Source: Ariolimax columbianus
Taxonomy: Eukaryota > Mollusca > Gastropoda > Stylommatophora > Arionidae
NCBI GenBank assembly: GCA_036924085.1
Contig: JAVGWX010000005.1
Location: 77,811,547-77,875,546, forward strand
Length of the DNA stretch: 64,000 nt
Direction of reading: 5' to 3'
In this document: positions 10,290-22,899 of the stretch, in pieces
Numbering within the stretch: position 1 is the stretch's first letter
Layout of the letters: each line of letters opens with the position of its first letter
Made by a program: the position numbers and the translations under genes
Notes under the pieces: generated by a model
The model's input: only the letters and a program-made list of their open reading frames with translations
What the model was told of the DNA's origin: nothing
Databases searched by the model: none

Positions 10290-13200
10290 ATTGAAAACAC
10301 TCACTCTCCTTTCTTTATATCCTATCTTTCTCTCCTTTCTTTATATCCTATCTGTCTCTCCTTTCTTTATATCCTATCTTTCTCTTCTTTCTTTATATCC
10401 TATCTTTCTCTCCTTTCTTTATATCCTATCTGTCTCTCCTTTCTTTATATCCTATCTTTCTCTTCTTTCTTTATATCCTATCTTTCTCTCCTTTCTTTAT
10501 ATCCTATCTTCCTCTCCTTTCTTTATATCCTATCTTCCTCTCCTTTCTTTATATCCTATATTCCTCTCCTTTCTTTATATCCTATCTTTCTCTCCTTTCT
10601 TTATATCCTATCTTCCTCTCCTTTCTTTTTATCCTATCTTTCTCTCCTTTCTTTATATCCTATCTTTCTCTCCTTTCTTTATATCCTATCTTCCTCTCCT
10701 TTCTTTATATCCTATCTTTCTCTCCTTTCTTTATATCCTATCTTCCTCTCCTTTCGTTATATCCTATCTTTCTCTCCTTTCTTTATATCCTATCTTCCTC
10801 TCCTTTATTTATATCCTATCTTTCTCTCCTTTCTTTATATCCTATCTTTCTCTCCTTTCTTTATATCCTATCTTTCTCTCCTTTCTTTATATCCTATCTT
10901 TCTCTCCTTTTTTTATATCCTATCTTCCTCTCCTATCTTTCTCTCCTATCTTCCTCTCCTTTCTTTATATCCTATCTTCCTCTCCTTTCTTCATATCCTA
11001 TCTTTCTCTCCTTTCATTCCTCTCCTTTCTTTATATCCTATCTTTCTCTCCTTTCGTTCCTCTCCTTTCTTTATATCCTATCTTTCTCTCCTTTCTTTAT
11101 ATCCTATCTTCCTCTCCTATCTTTCTCTCCTATCTTCCTCTCCTTTCTTTATATCCTATCTTCCTCTCCTTTCTTTATATCCTATCTTTCTCTCCTTTCA
11201 TTCCTCTCCTTTCTTTCTCTCCTTTCATTCCTCTCCTTTCTTTATATCCTATCTTTCTCTCCTTTCATTCCTCTCCTTTCTTTATATCCTATCTTTCTCT
11301 CCTTTTTTTATATCCTATCTTCCTCTCCTATCTTTCTCTCCTTTCATTCCTCTCCTTTCTTTATATCCTATCTTTCTCTCCTTTCGTTCCTTTCCTTTCT
11401 TTATATCCTATCTTTCTCTCCGTTCATTCCTTTCCTTTCTTTATATCCTATCTTTCTCTCCTTTCATTCTTCTCCTTTCTTTATATCCTATCTTCCTCTC
11501 CTATCTTTCTCTCCTATCTTCCTCTCCTTTCTTTATATCCTATCTTTCTCTCCTTTCTTTATATCCTATCTTTCTTTCATTTCTTTATATCCTATCTTTC
11601 TCTCCTTTCTTCCTCTCCTTTCTTTATATCCTATCTTTCTCTCCTTTCATTCTTCTCCTTTCTTTATATCCTATCTTTCTCTCCTTTCGTTCCTTTCCTT
11701 TCTTTATATCCTATCTTTCTCTCCTTTCTTTTCTCTCCTTTCTTTATATCCTATCTTTCTCTCCTTTCATTCCTCTCCTTTCTTTATATCCTATCTTCCT
11801 CTCCTTTCTTTATATCCTATCTTTCTCTCCTTTCATTCCTCTCCTTTCTTTATATCCTATCTTTCTCTCCTTTCGTTCCTCTCCTTTCTTTATATCCTAT
11901 CTTTCTCTCCTTTCATTCCTCTCCTTTCTTTATATCCTATCTTTCTCTCATTTCGTTCCTCTTCTTTCTTTATATCCTATCTTTCTCTCCTTTCTTTATA
12001 TCCTATCTTCCTCTCCTATCTTTCTCTCCTATCTTCCTCTCCTTTCTTTATATCCTATCTTCCTCTCCTTTCTTTATATCCTATCTTTCTCTCCTTTCAT
12101 TCCTCTCCTTTCTTTCTCTCCTTTCATTCCTCTCCTTTCTTTATATCCTATCTTTCTCTCCTTTCATTCCTCTCCTTTCTTTATATCCTATCTTTCTCTC
12201 CTTTCTTTATATCCTATCTTCCTCTCCTATCTTTCTCTCCTATCTTCCTCTCCTTTCTTCCTCTCCTTTCTTTATATCCTATCTTTCTCTCCTTTCATTC
12301 CTCTCCTTTCTTTATATCCTATCTTTCTCTCCTTTCGTTCCTTTCCTTTCTTTATATCCTATCTTTCTCTCCGTTCATTCCTTTCCTTTCTTTATATCCT
12401 ATCTTTCTCTCCTTTCATTCTTCTCCTTTCTTTATATCCTATCTTCCTCTCCTATCTTTCTCTCCTATCTTCCTCTCCTTTCTTTATATCCTATCTTTCT
12501 CTCCTTTCTTTATATCCTATCTTTCTCTCATTTCTTTATATCCTATCTTTCTCTCCTTTCTTCCTCTCCTTTCTTTATATCCTATCTTTCTCTCCTTTCA
12601 TTCTTCTCCTTTCTTTATATCCTATCTTTCTCTCCTTTCGTTCCTTTCCTTTCTTTATATCCTATCTTTCTCTCCTTTCTTTCCTCTCCTTTCTTTATAT
12701 CCTATCTTTCTCTCCTTTCATTCCTCTCCTTTCTTTATATCCTATCTTCCTCTCCTTTCTTTATATCCTATCTTTCTCTCCTTTCATTCCTCTCCTTTCT
12801 TTATATCCTATCTTTCTCTCCTTTCGTTCCTCTCCTTTCTTTATATCCTATCTTTCTCTCCTTTCATTCCTCTCCTTTCTTTATATCCTATCTTTCTCTC
12901 ATTTCGTTCCTCTTCTTTCTTTATATCCTATCTTTCTCTCCTTTCATTCCTCTCCTTTCTTTATATCCTATCTTTCTCTCCTTTCATTCCTCTCCTTTCT
13001 TTATATCCTATCTTTCTCTCCTTTTTTTATATCCTATCTTTCTCTCCTTTCGTTCCTCTCTTTTCTTTATATCCTATCTTTCTCTCCTTTCGTTCCTCTC
13101 CTTTCTTTATATCCTATCTTTCTCTCCTATCTTTCTCTCCTTTCTTTATATCCTATTATCCTCTCCTTTCTTTATATCCTATCTTTCTCTCCTTTCATTC

Positions 13201-16185
13201 CTCTCCTTTCTTTATATCCTATCTTTCTCTCCTTTTATTCCTCTCCTTTCTTTATATCCTATCTTCCTCTCCTTTCTTTATATCCTATCTTTCTCTCCTT
13301 TCTTTATATCCTATCTTCCTCTCCTTTCTTTTTATCCGATCTTTCTCTCCCTTCTTTATATCCTATCTTTCTCTATTTTCTTTATATCATATCTTCCTCT
13401 CCTTTCTTTATATCCTATCTTTCTCTCCTTTCTTTATATCCAATCTTCCTCTCCTTTCTTTATATCCTATCTTTATCTCCTTTCTTTATATCCTATCTTC
13501 CTCTCCTTTCTTTATATCCTATCTTTCTCTCCTTTCTTTATATCCTATCTTTCTCTCCTTTCTTTATATCCTATCTTTCTCTCCTTTCTTTATATCCTAT
13601 CTTTCTCTCCTTTCTTTATATCTTATCTTCCTCTCCTATCTTTCTCTCCTATCTTCCTCTCCTTTCTTTATATCCTATCTTCCTCTCCTTTCTTTATATC
13701 CTATCTTTCTCTCCTTTCATTCCTCTCCTTTCTTTATATCCTATCTTTCTCTCCTTTCGTTCCTCTCCTTTCTTTATATCCTATCTTTCTCTCCTTTCTT
13801 TATATCCTATCTTCCTCTCCTATCTTTCTCTCCTATCTTCCTCTCCTTTCTTTATATCCCATCTTCCTCTCCTTTCTTTATATCCTATCTTTCTCTCCTT
13901 TCATTCCTCTCCTTTCTTTATATCCTATCTTCCTCTCCTTTCTTTATATCCTATCTTTCTCTCCTTTCATTCCTCTCCTTTCTTTATATCCTATCTTTCT
14001 CTCCTTTCGTTCCTCTCCTTTCTTTATATCCTATCTTTCTCTCCTTTCATTCCTCTCCTTTCTTTATATCCTATCTTTCTCTCCTTTCTTTATATCCTAT
14101 CTTTCTCTCCTTTCGTTCCTCTCCTTTCTTTATATCCTATCTTTCTCTCCTTTCATTCCTCTCCTTTCTTCATATCCTATCTTTCTCTCCTTTCTTTATA
14201 TCCTATCTTTCTCTCCTTTCGTTCCTCTTTTTTCTTTATATCCTATCTTTTTCTTCTTTCGTTCCTCTCCTTTCTTTATATCCTATCTTTCTCTCCTTTC
14301 ATTCCTCTCCTTTCTTTATATCCTATCTTTCTCTCCTTTCGTTCCTCTCCTTTCTTTATATCCTATCTTTATCTCCTTTCTTTATATCCTATCTTTCTCT
14401 CCTTTCTTTATATCCTATCTTTCTCTCCTTTCTTCTTCTCCTTTCTTTAAATCCTATCTTTCTCTCCTTTCATTCCTTTCCTTTCTTTATATCCTATCTT
14501 TCTCTCCTTTCGTTCCTTTCCTTTCTTTATATCCTATCTTTCTCTCCGTTCATTCCTCTCCTTTCTTTATATCCTATCTTTCTCTCCTTTCATTCCTCTC
14601 CTTTCTTTATATCCTATCTTCCTCTCCTATCTTTCTCTCCTATCTTCCTCTCCTTTATTTATATCCTATCTTTCTTTCCTTTCTTTATATCCTATCTTTC
14701 TCTCCTTTCTTTATATCCTGTCTTTCTCTCCTTTCTTCCTCTCCTTTCTTGATATCCTATCTTTCTCTCCTTTCCTTCCTCTCCTTTCTTTATATCCTAT
14801 CTTTCTCTCCTTTCGTTCCTTTCCTTTCTTTATATCCTATCTTTCTCTCCTTTCATTCCTCTCCTTTCTTTATATCCTATCTTTTTCTCCTTTCTTTCCT
14901 CTCCTTTCTTTATATCCTATCTTTCTCTCCTTTCATTCCTCTCCTTTCTTTATATCCTATCTTCCTCTCCTTTCTTTATATCCTATCTTTCTCTCCTTTC
15001 ATTCCTCTCCTTTCTTTATATCCTATCTTTATCTCCTTTCATTCCTCTCCTTTCTTTATATCCTATCTTTCTCTCCTTTCATTCCTCTCCTTTCTTTATA
15101 TCCTATCTTTCTCTCCTATCTTTCTCTCCTTTCTTTATATCCTATCTTCCTCTCCTTTCTTTATATCCTATCTTTCTCTCCTTTCATTCCTCTCCTTTCT
15201 TTATATCCTATCTTTCTCTCCTTTCATTCCTCTCCTTTCTTTATATCCTATCTTCCTCTCCTTTCTTTATATCCTATCTTTCTCTCCTTTCATTCCTCTC
15301 CTTTCTTTATATCCTATCTTTCTCTCCTTTCATTCCTTTCCTTTCTTTATATCCTATCTTCCTCTCCTTTCTTAATATCCTATCTTCCTCTCCTTTCTTT
15401 ATACCCTATCTTTCTCTCCTTTCTTTATATCCTATCTTTCTCTCCTTTTTTTATATCCTGTCTTTCTCTCCTTTATTTATATCCTATCTTTCTCTCCTTT
15501 CTTTATATCCTTCCTCTCCTTTCTTTATATCCTATCTTCCTCTCCTTTCTTTATATCCTATCTTCCTCTCCTATCTTCCTCTCCTTTTTTTATATCTTAT
15601 CTTCCTCTCCTATCTTCCTCTCCTTTCTTTATATCCTATCTTCCTCTCCTATCTTCCTCTCCTTTCTTTATAGCTTATCTTCCTCTCGTATCTTCCTCTC
15701 CTTTCTTTATATCCTATCTTCCTCTCCTATCTTCCTCTCCTTTCTTTATATCCTATCTTTCTCTCCTTTCATTCCTGTCCTTTCTTTTTATCCTATCTTT
15801 CTCTCCTTTCATTCCTCTCCTTTCTTTATATCCTATCTTTCTCTCCTTTCATTCCTCTCCTTTCTTTATATCCTATCTTTCTCTCCTTTCATTCCTCTCC
15901 TTTCATTATATCCTATCTTTCTCTCCTTTCATTCCTGTCCTTTCTTTATATCCTATCTTTCTCTCCTTTCATTCCTCTCCTTTCTATATATCCTATCTTT
16001 CTCTCCTTTCATTCCTCTCCTTTCTTTATATCCTATCTTTCTCTCCTTTCATTCCTCTCCTTTCTTTATATCCTATCTTTCTCTCCTTTCATTCCTCTCC
16101 TTTCTTTATATCCTATCTTTCTCTCCTTTCTTCATATCCTATCTTTCTCTCCTTTCTTTATATCCTTTGTCTACTTTCATTCCAC
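10290..16185. repeat. Giant pyrimidine-rich tandem array, 26-bp and 40-bp units
   Basis: Nearly 5.9 kb built from CTTTCTTTATATCCTATCTT (then TCTCTC) of 26 bp and a longer variant with an inserted CCTTTCATTCCTCTCC or GTTCC segment. The plus strand is overwhelmingly C and T; G is almost absent. Two long overlapping open frames (10263-14450 and 10291-15375) translate to low-complexity Leu/Ser/Phe/Tyr/Pro repeats. They arise because the unit lacks stop codons in two frames, and I reject them as genes. The array degrades into diverged pyrimidine sequence at 16150-16310. The large purine/pyrimidine strand bias could favour triplex (H-DNA) formation. Confidence 0.97.
11090..12940. repeat. Tandem duplication of a ~0.9-kb block inside the array
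   Basis: Rare variants recur in the same order with fixed spacing. CTCCGTTCATTCCTTTCC occurs near 11421 and 12372 (951 bases apart), and CTCTCATTTCGTTCCTCTTC near 11945 and 12896 (951 apart). The TTCTTTCTCT junction at 11211 and 12110 is 899 apart, which is 951 minus two 26-bp units. This shows a block-scale duplication followed by a small unit loss or gain. Confidence 0.75.
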
Positions 16186-16189
16186 TTCC

Positions 16190-16729
16190 TTCTTTCATAA
16201 TCTTTTGTCTTTCGATCTAGATATCTTTGTCTCCGTTCCTTCTATCTCAATCTCCCTCCTTCTATCCCCATTTCCACTTTCTATTCTCCACCCAAATATC
16301 GCTATATGATGTCAATTGAAATTGACTTTTTTGTTTCAATGCAAATACTTGAAAAAAAAACGTAAATCAAATTCAATTTAAACTGAAGAAACATGTCACA
16401 CTCTGTGCTCCTGCGTCTTCATAAAGCCTGGTACCATCTTTACACTTGCTACAGTGGCTCAATCTCTATGCCGGTTTGGTTGTCCTTGTTTATTTTTGTT
16501 GTTGATATGATGACAGAGATGCCCGCGTGTTACATGAATCTAAAAGCTTAGCCATAAATAGTAACATTGTAGACTGTCAGGCAAGTCGGAAGGGGTGACT
16601 TATGAGGATTGGGCATGAGGTTGAACATCTCATTCTGTAGAAACGTAAAGGCACAAAAACAATAGCCGCTCTCTACACCTTATGGTTGTTGTTAAATACA
16701 CGTAATAAGAAGGAGTGTTCTTTTGTGCG
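16190..16729. other. Unassigned spacer after the pyrimidine array
   Basis: The first 120 bases are diverged pyrimidine-rich array remnants. The rest has no recognised signal. Confidence 0.4.
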
Positions 16730-17010
16730 CCTTAAAAAGGATGTTGAGTTGCGGGTTGTCGTAGCTTTCCTCACATCACATGAAGATGGACTAGGGTCCT
16801 CCTGGTGGTTGTGCTATGCTTGGCTTCATCTGTGTGTCGCTCACTACTACAGGGGTCACGTCTATCCCTCACCTCGTTAGCCCAGGCTGCCATGAAAACA
16901 GCCCGTTTCCAGGAAGGGCTACTGGGAAGCCGAGGGGAGGGTCTTGTTCACTATATTTTGCTTGACCCTGACTAACACGTCTGATCAGTATGTGTTGCCT
17001 GACATTAGTC
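16730..17010 (+). repeat. Unnamed dispersed repeat R2, copy 2 (plus)
   Basis: Aligns with the reverse complement of 4475-4765 over its whole length (for example TGTGCTATGCTTGGCTTCAT and CCCGTTTCCAGGA). The two copies are about as diverged as old SINE or MITE copies. No promoter boxes or terminal repeats are obvious. Confidence 0.6.
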
Positions 17011-17409
17011 TTCCTTCCCTACACCTTATGGTAGAAGTGGAGAGACTAAGACAATCAGTCAAGGCAATCTGCAGACAAGATTTTCATTATGAAGTGATAT
17101 TGACTAACAGTAAATGTTGGATATAGTAGTTACATAAAGTATATAATAGAAACACCAGACCTTATTCTAAAACAAAACAAGACGGAAATGAAGGTCATTT
17201 ACGAGGAACAACAATATATCAAATGTTTCATCTGCGTAAATAGGGCTCTGTTTTAAAAAGTGCATGGCTTTAGGATATGGGCATTTGAACACGGTCATAT
17301 GGAAGCAAAAATAATGTCTCTAGGCAAAGGCAAATCATTAGAAGCAAATACAAATAATTTGAATGCACAATGTGTCAGTGGAAGTAAGAAAGACGGTTCT
17401 AGAATTACG
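17011..17409. other. Unassigned spacer
   Basis: AT-rich, no recognised signal. Confidence 0.35.
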
Positions 17410-17722
17410 AATGGACAAACAATCAGAAAATGGGACCATCCCTGGAAGCCACAATGATTTAGTTGTACAGAAGAATATTATCAATTGGACCATCCCTGTA
17501 AGCCACCGTAATTTAGTTGTACAGAAGAATATTATCAATTGGACCATCCCTGTAAGCCACAGTAATTTAGGTGTACAGAAGAATATTATCAATTGGACCA
17601 TCCCTGTAAGCCACAGTAATTTAGTTGTACAGAAGAATATTATAAATTGGACCATCCCTGGGAGCCACAGTGATTTAGTTGTAAAGAAAAATATTATAGA
17701 TTGGACCATCGCTGGAAGCCAT
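17410..17722. repeat. Minisatellite, 54-bp unit
   Basis: About five and a half copies of GGACCATCCCTGTAAGCCAC, AGTAATTTAGTTGTACAGAA, GAATATTATCAATT. Because 54 is a multiple of three, 18-residue repeats stay open on both strands (for example NIINWTIPVSH and IIFFCTTKLLWL). No start context or homology supports a protein. Confidence 0.95.
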
Positions 17723-18879
17723 AAATCATGTGACTGTCTTTAAAAACTAATGAGGACGTGCTGATAGAAATTAATGATTTTTTTTTGTACGCACATTAAA
17801 AAGGAAAAATATTCCCAGTTGGGTTTTTTTGTTAGCAGCGGTTGGGAAACGAGGGCGTGTTAAGAGTAGGACAAACACAGAGGATCTGAATAGTTTAACA
17901 TCACGGAGCGCGGAAAAAATCCACCAGAATTGATAAACAGCACCAGGGACAATACGTTCACGGGAGCTATGATCGTCAACCCGAGTCCTAACGACACACG
18001 CATGAATGTTACTGAACGGGCGGTGCATATTTTATGTTGTTCAACCTTTATGTGAGCTATGTTATCCTGATAGCTTGATCTCAGCTTTTGAAGTTACATC
18101 CCCGTCTAGACAACAAGTATTTGAATTATTCGATACTAAAAATGTCCACACAATTCGACGTCACGCTAGGAAAACTACATTGATTAGTTTCTGATTATTT
18201 TTCCGATATCTTAAAATGACTGACAGTTAGCGTAGATTTAAAAACTGAAGGACACCATCGGTTCATATTTCGTTAGTGCCTCGTACTTTTTATCCTTTTC
18301 GACAAACACACAAAATAGGACGTTTGAATAAATGCGCGCATATCCAACGGTCAAGTATCCATGAATATTCAATAATGGTAAGTCCCCTACAAACAATTCA
18401 CATTTTCTTTCAGTTTCTTGTCATTTCCTTTTTTGTTCTGACATGCGTTGTCTATTGCTACAGAAATCAACATTTACACACGACACTCACGCTTACGAAG
18501 TGATAGACAGACAGACAGGCAGATATATAGATAAAATAGATATACAGACAGAGAGGCGGGACAGATAGAGGGAGTGCGCTTAACACTCGAATGGATAAAG
18601 AAACACGTAAACAACTTGAGTCAGCCATGCTCATCAATGCCACTGCCTCCAATTCTTATTAACGTTCTCATTGCTTAATTAATCTATTATTTTTGCCACC
18701 ATTGATTCTTTTTTATTATCTTCGATCATTGTTAATTATTTTTCTTCGCCGAGAACAAATGACATTGACAATTGAATGTGGCGGGCCTGGTCTACAAAGG
18801 GCATAATTGTATCAATTCACGACTCATTGTCTGGCAGCCCATTTTGGTGTTACAATTTCTTCTTCTTAACTTGTTTGTG
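17723..18879. other. Unassigned stretch
   Basis: AT-rich sequence. A short GACAGACAGACAGGCAGATA patch occurs near 18500-18560. No coding signal. Confidence 0.35.
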
Positions 18880-19235
18880 ATTCCAAATGGTTATTTTTCT
18901 TCCGCTTGTACCACGTCGTTTAGAGTAACCGATCATGCAATTTACGACTTCGTGTCTCTAGTGGTATTGATCCAAGTTGTTATTTTTCTTTCTTCTATGC
19001 CATGCCACCTAGAGTAATCGATCATCTACATGTTCATGTCTCTAGTGAAACTGATCCAACTTGTTATTTTTCTTTCCCCCATGTCTCGCCACCTAGAGTA
19101 ACCGATCATCTACATCTTCATGTCTCCAGGTGATACTGATCCAACTTGTTATTTTTTTAATCTTCTGTCACGCTTCCTGGAGTAACCAATCAAATAATCC
19201 ACATTTTCATGTCTCTGGTGAAATTGAACCAACTT
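18880..19235. repeat. Minisatellite, about 84-bp unit
   Basis: Four diverged copies with a TTGTTATTTTTCTTTC core, GCCACCTAGAGTAACCGATC and CTACAT(G/C)TTCATGTCTCTAG. The core recurs at about 18900, 18979, 19063 and 19148. Confidence 0.85.
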
Positions 19236-20113
19236 GTAATTTACTCTTTTTCATTGCGTCCATCGCTTTTCCCAACATATTTGTTAATTCTAGATATATC
19301 TTCTTCTTCTCCCCGTTTTAATAACAAGCACACAACGAAACTCCAACATTAGGTACATATTTTTATACCAAACAATCTATTTAAAAAAAAAAAAAGACAA
19401 ACAAAAATGGTTGGCACTAAACTATTGAGAAATAAAAGTTATTCGTTGTATGTGTTTTACGAGTGCAGATAAATACTTGTCTTTGTGATTGTTGTCATGA
19501 ACAAACATACTTGTACTTCGTTTACAACTCACTGCCTGTGCTCCCTTCCTCACTACGTTCCTTAATTTGAATCTACCGCTGTTCATTGTTTGTCTACTTG
19601 CGACACAAGCATTACGGCCTGGATGGTCTATGTTTGATGAAATCAAGGCTAGATAGTAATACAATCTTTAAATATGTCTGAATCGAACTCGGCCTGTATT
19701 CCATAATCACAAGTGTTGATTGACGATATAGTCTCGGCCAATAGGGTTATTTTTCTTTGGGTGTTCAGTTTGTCGACTACTTTTTTTTCAGCATGGCGTT
19801 TTGGTTACTTGGAGGACCGTGGTTTCAGTTCGGGTTGCATATTGTTCGCTGTATACGTTTTCAGAGAGCAGATAAATACTTGGCAATACAAATATGTATG
19901 AAAAAAAGCAGGTACTCGCCTGTCCAATAGTTATCTATGCTTGCGCCATCTACAACATCCATCTCTTGATTCTTGTTTCCTTGAAGTATGAGGTATAGAG
20001 TAGTCTATGGTATCATATATATGATTGCTTTGGCCTGCGTCAATTCATGTCTGGATGTCACAGGCAGAAGGTCTAGCATGTTCCTATCTTCAAAATCAGA
20101 ACCACTTGCATTT
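19236..20113. other. Unassigned AT-rich stretch
   Basis: No coding, RNA or repeat signal recognised. Confidence 0.4.
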
Positions 20114-20241
20114 CTTGATTCTAGATGCGTTCTTACCTATGACACTGTCATCTTGATAGTACGAGTGCCCCCATCAACTTGATTCTAGATGCGTTCTTAC
20201 CCATGACACTGTCATCTTGATAGTACGAGTGCTGAAAGTAT
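20114..20241. repeat. Two-copy 64-bp tandem duplication
   Basis: CTTGATTCTAGATGCGTTCT, TACC(T/C)ATGACACTG, TCATCTTGATAGTACGAGTG occurs at 20114 and 20178 with about one mismatch, so the duplication is recent. Confidence 0.9.
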
Positions 20242-20244
20242 ATG

Positions 20245-20944
20245 ATTAAATACAATGGCTATCCCAAGTTTGCAGCTACCGTAGTCTTGAGTGCCGCAAG
20301 CCCTTTCTTGCATCTTTAAATGGTTTGACGGACATGGTACCAGTATGGGAGGCTGGTGATCAAATGGTACACCGAAGTATTTCAACTTGTCGCACCTGTT
20401 TCAAGTAGGTAGATACTTCTAGAATAGAACTATGTGGCTCTGGTTTAAAAACTAAAATACAAGAGTAAGAATGTTTCCACTCTAATTGTGGACATGCATA
20501 CTTGCTAGTGATCTCGGCCAGCAGACTCATTTGGGAAAATACCCATGAAACGTCACATGTAAAGGCCAACTAAATTACAAAACTCATCAGCACTCATATT
20601 CTGCCTAAGTTTATAATCAATCCATACATTATCCACACAGAGAAATAAAACAAATAACGGTACAAAACACAACAAATCATGGTTGACAGTGATCCTTTCA
20701 CAGAATCCTGTCCCGAAACAAACTGAATACCCATCTTCTTTTCTTTATTTGCGGTATGCAACAACCAGCGCTCCTAATGAAACCAGTCTTTTGAAATGAT
20801 TACCCCTTTCACGACAGTGAGTATTTCTGGCGATAAGTTTCTCCGAATTTGACTAAATCTGTTCAGCTTCAATCCAAAGCGCACTGGTTTTACAGTTATG
20901 TCAGTCTTCGGCGCGTTCCATATTAAGCTAAAAATTGTGTGAGC
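20245..20944. other. Unassigned stretch
   Basis: No recognised signal on either strand. Confidence 0.35.
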
Positions 20945-21120
20945 AAGTACATAGGTGTAATAGATCAAGCAATAGAGATTAGAGCCGGGGACCTAGTCTC
21001 TGGGATCCAAAAATTACTAAGGTGGATGAAGCTAAGATCAACACACGCTATTGTCAGAGGTCTAAAGTCAAAGTAACCCTTAGCATTACTGTTGTATGGG
21101 TGTGAAGTGATAGCGACCTC
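20945..21120 (+). mobile_element. Possible LINE reverse-transcriptase thumb fragment
   Basis: One frame gives RAGDLVSGIQKLLRWMKL, then, after a stop, LALLLYGCEVIATSDFKARL. The LLYGCE.....F..RL pattern resembles the thumb region of many LINE reverse transcriptases (L.YGCE.W). The stretch is short and broken, so the call is weak. Confidence 0.3.
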
Positions 21121-21124
21121 AGAT

Positions 21125-21330
21125 TTCAAGGCTCGGTTATTTGAGGGTGGGTGCCATGCTTCTCCCTCCCCGCTTTAACTTCCCATAGTGTACCGGTACC
21201 CATTTAAGGCTGGGTCGACCCGGGAGCGTTGCGGTCTTGAAAAAAACGTTCCCGCCTCAACTGGGAAATGAACCCAGGACCACTCAGATACGTAGTCAGC
21301 TCGCTAACAACTGCGCAACGCGGCTCCCCA
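21125..21330 (-). mobile_element. tRNA-derived SINE, family B (minus)
   Basis: The reverse complement begins GGGGAGCCGCGTTGCGCAGT, with an A-box-like TTGCGCAGTTGTT (plus-strand 21306-21318) and a B box GGGTTCATTTCC (21264-21275). The body continues with AGTTGAGGCGGGAACG and a GGGTCGACCCAGCC block. It is different from family A at 9247. A short (TA)n lies directly upstream of its 5' end. Confidence 0.7.
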
Positions 21331-21344
21331 ATATATATATAAAT

Positions 21345-22035
21345 CAATCTTCACCATGAGCCCCGTAACCTATAAGGTAGTTTAGGTCCCGTTATTGCAG
21401 TTTGTCCAACCCACCATACATCTCCATTTTCGCCAGAGTATTAGTTTTAGCTATAGATCTTCCCGTCCACTCTTTTATATTGTCCCATTTCTATTTTGGT
21501 TTCCCTCTTCCACGCTTCTCAGGCACAGTGCCCATGCAGGATGGTCTTGGTCAGCCCCACCGATCGTGTCATACTGTCCATATAATTTCAATTTTCGTGT
21601 TTTGACTATAGTCAATAGATTTTTATATTGACCCAACTCCTTCCTAAGCATTTCAAGAACACTCCTGTTTGTAACTCGATCCAAATATGAAATGCCAGGA
21701 ATTCTTGGGACGCATCTTATTTCCATTGCGCACATTTTACGTTTTAGGGCAGACGCCAAAGTCCAAGTCCCACACGCGTAGAGGTATACCGAGTTGACTA
21801 TTGTATACATTAAAGTCAGCTTCGATTTCAGGCTAATGTTCTTGTCTTTCCAGATTATTAGCAGTCTTGCCAAGGCAATCATGGCCATCGCTGTTCTTGA
21901 CCGAATCTACGCACTAGACCACTCCGCATTCATAACTGCTCCCAGATATTTGAACCGCGCAAAACTTTCCAGAGGTTCACCTTTGACCATAATCGAGGGT
22001 AAAATACCGTCTGGGTCGTTGGCCATGATCTTACT
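21345..22035 (-). mobile_element. LINE, reverse-transcriptase C-terminal part (minus)
   Basis: The 137-residue open stretch at 21475-21888 contains IIWKDKNISLKSKLTLMYTI, YLYACGTWTLASALKRKM, EIRCVPRIPGISYLDRVTN and TRKLKLYG, the thumb and connection region of a LINE reverse transcriptase. The frame continues upstream to 22035 with FARFKYLGAVMNAEWSSA before a stop. The palm with the catalytic Asp residues is absent: the element breaks at the (TA)n tract at 22042. The 3' part downstream is degenerate. A fragment only, not active. Confidence 0.8.
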
Positions 22036-22041
22036 CTTCCT

Positions 22042-22145
<104 letters not shown>

Positions 22146-22155
22146 TTCATATAGA

Positions 22156-22260
22156 CAAGTTGATCCAAGAGCATGGTCATATTCGTTTGAGGCTGCCACC
22201 TTACCATTCACACTTAAACCCAATTGAACTCGTTTGGGAAAAAGTTAAGGGGGAAGTGCA
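22156..22260 (+). mobile_element. Tc1/IS630-type DDE transposase fragment
   Basis: Reads FHIDKLIQEHGHIRLRLPPY, then HSHLNPIELVWEKVKGEV. The LPPYHS.LNPIE..W..VK motif is the third-acidic-residue block of Tc1/IS630-superfamily transposases, with the catalytic Glu in NPIE.VW. Only about 35 residues remain. These elements target TA, which fits the adjacent TA tract, although the tract may simply be where recombination occurred. Confidence 0.7.
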
Positions 22261-22264
22261 ACCT

Positions 22265-22895
22265 AGAATCTGGTTAAAATGCGTTTTGTTGGGTAAATTG
22301 AATTTTGTTGGGAAAGTAAAAGACAACTTCTTTCAAATACAACTCGAATTTAACGTCTAGCATCAGTAGTTTTTTAGATATAGCCTGTCAAACAGGCCTG
22401 GAGGTCAGTCCCGAAAAATGAAAAAAAAAATTCACAAGGGCTGACAGTTACTAGTTTAAAATTATTACCCTAGAATTTAGTTATCACAACAAACAATGAG
22501 GGGTTTTAAAGCTCCCTTATAAAATATAATATAATGAGTACTCCTCACTTTATTGCAAATGGCAGGATATGTTATTCACAATTTTAGCTTAAAGAAATTG
22601 TAATTTTTAAAGAAAAACTTATTTGTGAGAATTTTGAGAAATAAAATCATGTGGCGCAAAGATAAGAAAGAAAGTTAATAGGAAACGTAAGTTCCATGAT
22701 AATTGGTCCACCAAAGGAGCAGATGTCGAACTATGTCACAATTTAATTAGTTGACTGTAGGTTAGTTTTGTGATTACGTTCTGGTAAACTTAACAACATG
22801 AACATTGAATCTTTTAAAAGTTTAATGACCACGCCCACTCGGTGAGAAATAAAGAGATGGAAATTGTATGACCTTGTGAATCAGATTTAATTTTA
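22265..22895. other. Unassigned AT-rich stretch
   Basis: May belong to the DNA transposon remnants on either side. No motif recognised. Confidence 0.35.
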
Positions 22896-22899
22896 AAGT

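Noticed and set aside
10263..15375. Two overlapping open frames of 1395 and 1694 codons on the plus strand
   Set aside because: They are low-complexity translations of the pyrimidine array, whose units lack stop codons in two frames. No start context, domain or codon pattern supports a protein.
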